The translations under genes and the position numbers were made by a program. Positions 6,268-10,429 of a stretch of DNA of 10,429 bases are shown in pieces (the stretch's first letter is position 1; each line of letters starts with the position of its first letter). Below the pieces are notes generated by a model. It was not told where the DNA came from. It made no database searches and saw only the letters and a list, made by a program, of their open reading frames with translations. Source of the DNA: an uncultured Collinsella sp. (GTDB lineage Bacteria > Actinomycetota > Coriobacteriia > Coriobacteriales > Coriobacteriaceae); the NCBI GenBank assembly GCA_900544725.1, contig UQWK01000063.1, positions 1 through 10,429 of the forward strand, read 5' to 3'.

Positions 6268-8112
6268 TTGAATTATCTGAGTGAGATGCTCAAATTGCCG
6301 GTCTTGGACGTCGACGGCGAAAAGCTCGGCGTTGTGAACGATTTTGGCATTGCAACCGGCGAAGTTTTTCCGCACGTGACGTCGCTCGCGTTCCGTGGTC
6401 CCGGCAAGACGCCGTTTATGATCAGCTGGCGCAAATGGGTCGACCGTATCGACGAGACGGGTGTACACCTTAAGACCTCGGCCACCGAAATCCGTTTTTC
6501 GTACTTGCAGCCGACCGAACTTTTGCTTGCCCGCGACGTGCTTAACAAGCAGATCGTCGACACGCAAGGCATGAAGGTCGTGCGCGTAAACGACATCAAG
6601 TTTTCCATGTCGGGTGAAAATCAGCTGCGCCTGCTGGGTGCCGAGGTCGGCGCCCGCGGTCTGCTGCGTGCAATCAGCCCCACGCTCGAGCACGTCGTCG
6701 AGGGCTTTATGAAGCACTTGGGCAAGCCGCTTAGCGAGGACATTATCGCCTGGTCTTACATGGACCTGCTCGATCGCTCGACTAAGAACATCCAGCTCTC
6801 GGTGTCGCACAAGACGCTCGGCGAGCTGCACCCTGCCGACATCGCTGACATCATCGAGCAGCTCGACCCGCGCCTGCGCGCGCAGGTGTTCGCGCAGCTC
6901 GATACGGCACAGGCCGCCGAGGCCATCTCGGAGTTCGATGACGACGAGCTCATGACCGAGATGCTCGAGGGCCTGTCCGATACCGACGCATCGTCGATGC
7001 TGGCCATGATGGACCCGGACGACGCTGCCGACCTGATCGACGAGCTCGATTATGAGAAGGCCGAGAAGCTCCTGCGCCTGATGGGCGTCAAGGAGGAGAA
7101 GGCGATTCGTAATCTGCTGGGCTACGAGGACAACACCGCCGGCCGCATCATGACCTCGGAGTTTGTCTCGCTGCCCGCCACAGCGACGGTCGGCGATGCC
7201 ATCGAGGCGATTCGCAAGCTCGACGAGGACTTTGAGAGCGTCTACTACGTCTATACCGAGGATCCGAGCGGCATGCTGACGGGCGTGCTTTCGCTGCGCA
7301 CGCTGATCGTGGCCGATCGCGACGCCACGCTGGGCCAGCTTGCCTATCGCGATCTGGTCTACGTGTCGCCCGACGAGGACCAGGAAGACGTGACGGACGA
7401 AATGACCAAGTACGACCTGGTTGCCATCCCTGTCTGCGACGAGAACCGTCATATCCTGGGTATCGTGACCTTCGACGACGCCATGGACGTTATCGCCGAG
7501 GAGCATCAGGAGGACCTGCAGATCGCCGGTGTCGGCTCGGGCGATAGCGCGTCGGACGACTCGACGAACGTGCTCAGCTGGTTCGTGCATCGTCAGTACT
7601 GGGTCGTCGTGTGGGGCATCGCCTCGTGCCTTATGGCGACGGTGCTGGGGACGGCGCTGGGCTCCGCGCATCTGGTGGTGTTCCCCATGTGCGCCATGCC
7701 GCTCGTGCTGCTGGCTGCCTCGCGCATGGTGTCGTTCGTCAAGAACTACTTCCTCGAGTACGACGGTCACGACGACGAGCCCAAACCGTACCTGGGATTC
7801 TTCTTCCAGAGCACGGGCATGGGCCTGATTCTGTCACTCGTGACCTACCTGTGCGCGCAGCTGGTGCGCACGGCCGCGTTCCCCGATGCCACTATGTTTG
7901 AGGAGCAGCTCTTTACCGGTTGCTTTAATATCGCTGCCGTCATTTGCCTGGTTGGCAACATGAGCGCTGTGATTTATCTGATGGTGCTGTTCTGGCGCGA
8001 CGAGCACGACCTTAACACGTCGGGCACTGCCATGAACGTCATCGCCGTCATGATCTCGTGTGTGGCGTACTGCATCGCCGCGGTGCTGCTCACCATGTCG
8101 GTCATGGGGTAG
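6268..8112 (+). CDS. PRC-barrel/MgtE_N/CBS protein with atypical membrane domain
   Basis: The 614-residue protein begins with two PRC-barrel-like units (about 5-78 and 84-150). An MgtE intracellular N domain follows (about 180-285, GELHPADIADIIEQLDP at 185-201), then a CBS pair (about 293-410, from RIMTSEFVSL to GIVTFDDAMDVI). In MgtE channels the N and CBS domains bind cytosolic Mg2+ and gate the pore. Five hydrophobic segments come next, about 444-464, 468-486, 512-534, 550-572 and 588-610. They lack the Gly-Asn-Ala-Gly-x-Gln type signature of MgtE helix 2 and contain no Asp or Glu. The start is TTG at 6268, with GGGGAG at 6257-6262 well placed; nearby ATGs at 6252 and 6255 are out of frame. 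The NRAMP-like gene begins 8 bp after the stop. It is either a highly divergent Mg2+ channel or, as I infer, a sensor or regulator of the neighbouring transporter. Confidence 0.85.
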   Translation: MNYLSEMLKLPVLDVDGEKLGVVNDFGIATGEVFPHVTSLAFRGPGKTPFMISWRKWVDRIDETGVHLKTSATEIRFSYLQPTELLLARDVLNKQIVDTQGMKVVRVNDIKFSMSGENQLRLLGAEVGARGLLRAISPTLEHVVEGFMKHLGKPLSEDIIAWSYMDLLDRSTKNIQLSVSHKTLGELHPADIADIIEQLDPRLRAQVFAQLDTAQAAEAISEFDDDELMTEMLEGLSDTDASSMLAMMDPDDAADLIDELDYEKAEKLLRLMGVKEEKAIRNLLGYEDNTAGRIMTSEFVSLPATATVGDAIEAIRKLDEDFESVYYVYTEDPSGMLTGVLSLRTLIVADRDATLGQLAYRDLVYVSPDEDQEDVTDEMTKYDLVAIPVCDENRHILGIVTFDDAMDVIAEEHQEDLQIAGVGSGDSASDDSTNVLSWFVHRQYWVVVWGIASCLMATVLGTALGSAHLVVFPMCAMPLVLLAASRMVSFVKNYFLEYDGHDDEPKPYLGFFFQSTGMGLILSLVTYLCAQLVRTAAFPDATMFEEQLFTGCFNIAAVICLVGNMSAVIYLMVLFWRDEHDLNTSGTAMNVIAVMISCVAYCIAAVLLTMSVMG

Positions 8113-8120
8113 GTGGTCGC

Positions 8121-9383
8121 GTGCAAAATACGAAGCAAAAGCCGAGCACCAAGCAAAAGCTGACCATCGCGGCCATCTTTGGCGCCATGGGCCCCGGTCT
8201 GCTGGCGGCGCTTTCGGGTAACGACGCCGGCGGTATCGCCACGTATTCCAGCGCGGGCGCCAGCTATGGCTATAAGATGCTCTGGATGCTTCCCGTCATG
8301 ACCGTGCTGCTTATCGTGACGCAGGAGACCGCGGCGCGCTGCGGATGCGTCACGGGTAAGGGCTTGGCGTCGCTCATTCGCGAGCGCTTTGGTGTGCGCA
8401 AGAGCGTGCTGGCCATGGCGGCGCTGTTGATCGCCAACACGGCGGTGACCATCTCGGAGTTCGCGGGTATCGCGAGTGGCCTTGCTCTGTTTGGCGTTCC
8501 GGCGAGCATCTCGGTGCCGCTCGTGGCGCTGCTGGTGTGGATGCTTACCATGTCGGGCAGTTTCCAGCGCATCGAGAAGATTTTGCTGCTGGTAAGCTGC
8601 GTGTTCGTGACCTACATCGTCGCCGCGTTTATGGCCGGCCCCAACTGGGGCGAGGTCGCGGTCGACTTGGTCGTCCCCAATATTCAAAACGACCCCAGCT
8701 ACGTGTCGCTCGTGGTCGCAACAATTGGTACCACCATTGCACCGTGGATGATCTTCTTGGCTCAGAACAACGTGGTCGATAAGAATGCGGGCGAGGACGA
8801 CATCGTGCTGCAGCGTATTGATACCGTGAGCGGCTCGATCGCTGCTGATATCATTGCGGGCTTCATTATTATCACGACCGGTACGGTGCTGTTCCCGGCG
8901 GGTATTCAGATTAGCGATGCCGCCGATGCCGCCCGCGCGCTGGAGCCCATCGCGGGCCAGTGGTCCACGGTGCTGTTTGCCTCGGGCCTGGTCGCAGCGA
9001 GCTTTTTGGCTGCCTGTGTGCTGCCGGGCGTTACGTCGAGTGCTATCTGCGAGGCATTTGGTTGGGAGCGCGGCGCCGACCGCAGCTGGGATGAGGCCCC
9101 GGTTTACCGCGGCATCATTACGGCCATCATTGGTATTTCTGCCGTGTTGGTGCTCATGCCCGGCGTCGATCTGTTCCAGATTATGATGACCTCGCAGGTC
9201 ATCAACGGCGTGCTGCTGCCCGTAGTCTTGGTATTCCAGGTGGTTATCGCGGCGGATCGCCACATTATGGGCGCCAACCGCAACGGCCGCGTATGGAACG
9301 TGCTCACTTGGGCGACTATCGGCGTGATTACGGTGCTGACAGTCGTCATGTTTGTGCTGCACGCGATGGGCTACAGCGCGTAG
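8121..9383 (+). CDS. NRAMP-related (NRMT-type) divalent cation, probably Mg2+, transporter
   Basis: The 420-residue protein has about eleven membrane helices and the NRAMP/SLC11 pattern. Helix 1 holds GPGLLAALSGNDAGG (24-38), where classical carriers have Asp-Pro-Gly-Asn: Asp35 is kept but Pro becomes Ala and Asn becomes Gly. Helix 6 holds IGTTIAPW (202-209), where classical carriers have a metal-binding Met before Pro and then His: these are Ala207 and Trp209. Loss of the Met ligand and the Asn is what is expected of NRAMP-related Mg2+ transporters, known from Clostridium acetobutylicum and structurally from Eggerthella lenta, also a Coriobacteriia member. The start is GTG at 8121 with AGGTGG at 8111-8116; no ATG fits. 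It is 8 bp from the MgtE-like gene, so the two share an mRNA and probably a job. A strong terminator follows. Confidence 0.9.
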   Translation: MQNTKQKPSTKQKLTIAAIFGAMGPGLLAALSGNDAGGIATYSSAGASYGYKMLWMLPVMTVLLIVTQETAARCGCVTGKGLASLIRERFGVRKSVLAMAALLIANTAVTISEFAGIASGLALFGVPASISVPLVALLVWMLTMSGSFQRIEKILLLVSCVFVTYIVAAFMAGPNWGEVAVDLVVPNIQNDPSYVSLVVATIGTTIAPWMIFLAQNNVVDKNAGEDDIVLQRIDTVSGSIAADIIAGFIIITTGTVLFPAGIQISDAADAARALEPIAGQWSTVLFASGLVAASFLAACVLPGVTSSAICEAFGWERGADRSWDEAPVYRGIITAIIGISAVLVLMPGVDLFQIMMTSQVINGVLLPVVLVFQVVIAADRHIMGANRNGRVWNVLTWATIGVITVLTVVMFVLHAMGYSA

Positions 9384-9401
9384 CGCCTCTTTTGGGTTTC
9401 G

Positions 9402-9435
9402 AACAGGCCGCAGCGATGGGCTGCGGCCTGTTTTT
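9402..9435 (+). terminator. Intrinsic terminator of MgtE-like/NRAMP unit
   Basis: AACAGGCCGCAGC (9402-9414) pairs perfectly with GCTGCGGCCTGTT (9420-9432) around a GATGG loop, and the T-run 9431-9435 closes it. It begins 18 bp after the stop codon. This is a textbook Rho-independent terminator. Confidence 0.95.
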
Positions 9436-9465
9436 CGTCTGCTATAGGGCGTTAGTTATATGGCA

Positions 9466-9499
9466 GTGGGCAAAAAATGCCAAATATGAGTACTGTTAC
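9466..9499 (+). repeat. Left 34-bp terminal inverted repeat
   Basis: The repeat runs from GTGGGCAAAAAA to AAATATGAGTACTGTTAC. Its reverse complement recurs at 9662-9695 with 32 of 34 positions identical. The two differences lie in the four bases after the A-run (TGCC here, GGGC in the complement of the right copy). Confidence 0.9.
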
Positions 9500-9528
9500 T
9501 AAGTGAATAGCATTTACATCCAAACAGA

Positions 9529-9558
9529 TAATGAACATAACCTATAGTATGTTCATTA
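9529..9558. promoter_or_regulatory. 11-bp-arm palindrome, operator- or hairpin-like
   Basis: TAATGAACATA (9529-9539) and TATGTTCATTA (9548-9558) are perfect inverted arms around ACCTATAG. A TATAGT hexamer (9543-9548) runs through the spacer, so the site could be an operator over a -10 box, though no -35 stands at normal distance. It lies inside the MITE-like element, so it may instead be a structural part of that repeat. Confidence 0.45.
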
Positions 9559-9661
9559 AAATTGGCTTCAATACGCCTTAAACCAGTCAGGTTGGCTGCT
9601 TTAGGGGGCTGTAGGGGTCGCACGAACGTCAATTTGGGTGATTTTGCCTGCTACTAAAATG

Positions 9662-9695
9662 GTAACAGTACTCATATTTGCCCTTTTTTGCCCAC
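9662..9695 (-). repeat. Right 34-bp terminal inverted repeat
   Basis: The repeat runs from GTAACAGTACTCATATTT to TTTTTTGCCCAC on the plus strand and is the reverse complement of 9466-9499 except for two bases. Confidence 0.9.
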
Positions 9696-9866
9696 AGACC
9701 TTTGAGGTTGCGGCGAAAAGGGCTTGTTTTGATTGCTCGGAGCAGGCGCGAGGCACGGAACCGATGTCTGGAGCGGCGGAGCGGCTTGGAATTCATCCGT
9801 AGAGGTCTTCATTGGCTGCGCCAGGAGTGCTTCCGGGTGCCGGTGCAAAAGGAGTATCCCTAACTG
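9696..9866. other. Gene-free GC-rich stretch, no feature recognised
   Basis: Between the inverted-repeat element and the hairpin at 9867 there is GC-rich DNA without a credible gene. A short plus-strand open frame through it is arginine-rich and has no family resemblance or clear ribosome site. No tRNA T-arm or other RNA hallmark was found. It may be a decayed gene or the 3' flank of the neighbouring unit. Confidence 0.4.
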
Positions 9867-9904
9867 CCGCAGGGGGCGTCGGCCACGGCCGACGCCCCCT
9901 GCGG
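9867..9904 (-). terminator. Long GC hairpin after SGNH gene, likely terminator
   Basis: An 18-bp perfect inverted repeat (arms 9867-9884 and 9887-9904, spacer AC) stands 23 bp past the stop of the minus-strand SGNH gene. The stem is very stable, and the innermost pairs must open to form the loop. No proper T-run is present on either side, so termination may rely on stem strength; it could also work in both directions. Confidence 0.65.
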
Positions 9905-9927
9905 GTGGGAGCAGATTTGGCTGCGCG

Positions 9928-10429
9928 TTACTTGTCGGCGCCCAGCTTGTGTGGCTTGTAGGCGAGGGCATTGACGAGTGCGTCGGCGGCGGACTTGACG
10001 GCTGCCGGCTGCGGATCGTTGGCGTGGTCCTCGGGATGCACGGGCAGGTCTTTCTTGACTGCATCGTGGATCAGGTTGAGGTACTCGGTCACGCCGGTAG
10101 TCGACAGGTGCGTGCCGTCGCCGTCGAACAGGTCGTTACGATTGGCACTGTATCCGTACCAGTCGATAATGCGCACGTTCTTGTAGCGCGCGGCGGCATT
10201 TGCGATAGCCTGGTTGGTGGAACCCACCCACGGCTGCGGACTGCGTGTGTTCACAAACGCGACGATACGCTTGTCGCCGGCATCGGCCATGATGGCATCG
10301 ATCTGGTCATCAGTTACCAAACCATTGGTGCCCAGGGCAAAGACCACGATCTTGCCGGCAAGGTTCTGCTGGATATAGCCCTCAAATGTCGCGCGGCCCG
10401 CATCAAACTGGCGGCCCTTTTCGGCATCG
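9928..10429 (-). CDS. OatA-like acyltransferase, C-terminal SGNH domain (partial)
   Basis: The last 166 residues of a protein that runs off the right edge are visible. Landmarks are DAEKGRQFD at the cut end, IVVFALGTNG (the SGNH Gly/Asn block), IVAFVNTRSPQPW, IIDWYGYSAN, and DGTHLSTTG, which carries the catalytic Asp and His. This is the extracytoplasmic SGNH domain that follows an acyltransferase-3 membrane domain in OatA-type enzymes, which O-acetylate peptidoglycan or other surface glycans. The catalytic Ser block and the membrane part would lie outside the window, so the two-domain form is inferred. The open frame extends beyond the internal Met at 10345-10347, so that codon is not the start. 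The C-terminus ends in a short Ala/Lys-rich stretch. Confidence 0.88.
   Translation of the reverse strand, partial: DAEKGRQFDAGRATFEGYIQQNLAGKIVVFALGTNGLVTDDQIDAIMADAGDKRIVAFVNTRSPQPWVGSTNQAIANAAARYKNVRIIDWYGYSANRNDLFDGDGTHLSTTGVTEYLNLIHDAVKKDLPVHPEDHANDPQPAAVKSAADALVNALAYKPHKLGADK

Larger units (their letters stand above)
9466..9695. mobile_element. MITE-like element bounded by 34-bp inverted repeats
   Basis: A 230-bp stretch is bounded by 34-bp inverted repeats that differ at two positions (see the repeat entries). The interior, especially 9500-9590, is visibly AT-richer than the rest of the window. No open frame of note fills it, so it cannot encode its own transposase. Size, ends and composition fit a miniature inverted-repeat transposable element or another intergenic repeat family. 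I could not find a convincing target-site duplication: the flanks read TATGGCA on the left and AGACCTT on the right. It sits after the terminator of the NRAMP unit, a harmless site for insertion. Copy number elsewhere in the genome is unknown. Confidence 0.6.

Noticed and set aside
9678..9863. 61-codon plus-strand open frame in the gene-free stretch
   Set aside because: It starts with TTG inside the right inverted repeat, has no ribosome site, is arginine-rich and shows no family resemblance.
9672..10064. Minus-strand open frame across the SGNH gene end and the gene-free stretch
   Set aside because: It overlaps the well-supported SGNH coding region in another frame, crosses the 18-bp hairpin and is Pro/Arg-rich with no recognisable domain.
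1..10429. CRISPR array, tRNA or rRNA genes
   Set aside because: No regularly spaced direct repeats, no tRNA T-arm or acceptor patterns, and no rRNA-like segments were seen.

Overview
The window is high-GC bacterial DNA with dense, mostly plus-strand genes. Codon use, family content and the type of NRAMP relative suggest a Coriobacteriia actinomycete, most likely Collinsella or a close relative. That placement is inference from gene style; there is no rRNA or other marker gene here to confirm it.

Layout. (1) 155-838 is a PAQR-type membrane protein (TrhA/hemolysin III). (2) 954-2327 is a CorC/HlyC (CNNM-like) membrane protein with DUF21, CBS pair and CorC_HlyC domains, followed 24 bp later by 2352-3185, a protein that looks like the N-terminal domain of cyanophycin synthetase standing alone on an acidic tail. 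(3) From a good -10 box at 3265, a small YtxH-type protein (3322-3711) overlaps by one base a double PRC-barrel protein (3711-4466); a strong hairpin terminator follows. (4) 4539-5945 is a membrane-anchored extracellular protein with a DUF348-like segment and a NodB/CE4 deacetylase fold whose metal-binding residues are replaced. (5) A leader with an extended -10 promoter and a predicted three-way-junction RNA (6061-6267) precedes a two-gene unit: a PRC-barrel/MgtE_N/CBS protein with an atypical five-helix membrane domain (6268-8112), and an NRAMP-family transporter with the substitutions expected of a Mg2+ rather than a Mn2+/Fe2+ carrier (8121-9383). A textbook intrinsic terminator ends this unit. 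(6) 9384-9927 is gene-free and holds a 230-bp AT-richer element bounded by 34-bp inverted repeats (MITE-like). (7) At the right edge, on the minus strand, is the C-terminal SGNH-hydrolase part of an OatA-like acyltransferase, cut by the window, with a strong hairpin just after its stop.

The most coherent and possibly new system is region 5: a structured RNA leader, a cytosolic Mg2+-sensing module borrowed from MgtE but joined to a membrane domain without the MgtE pore signature, and an NRAMP-related Mg2+ transporter. My reading is that the MgtE-like protein is a sensor or regulator for the transporter beside it. With the CorC-family gene upstream, the window holds three proteins from Mg2+-linked families. 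The second most interesting item is the stand-alone cyanophycin-synthetase N-domain with an HxxEH motif. The cell-surface genes (CE4-like protein and OatA-like SGNH enzyme) point to wall-glycan decoration in a Gram-positive envelope.
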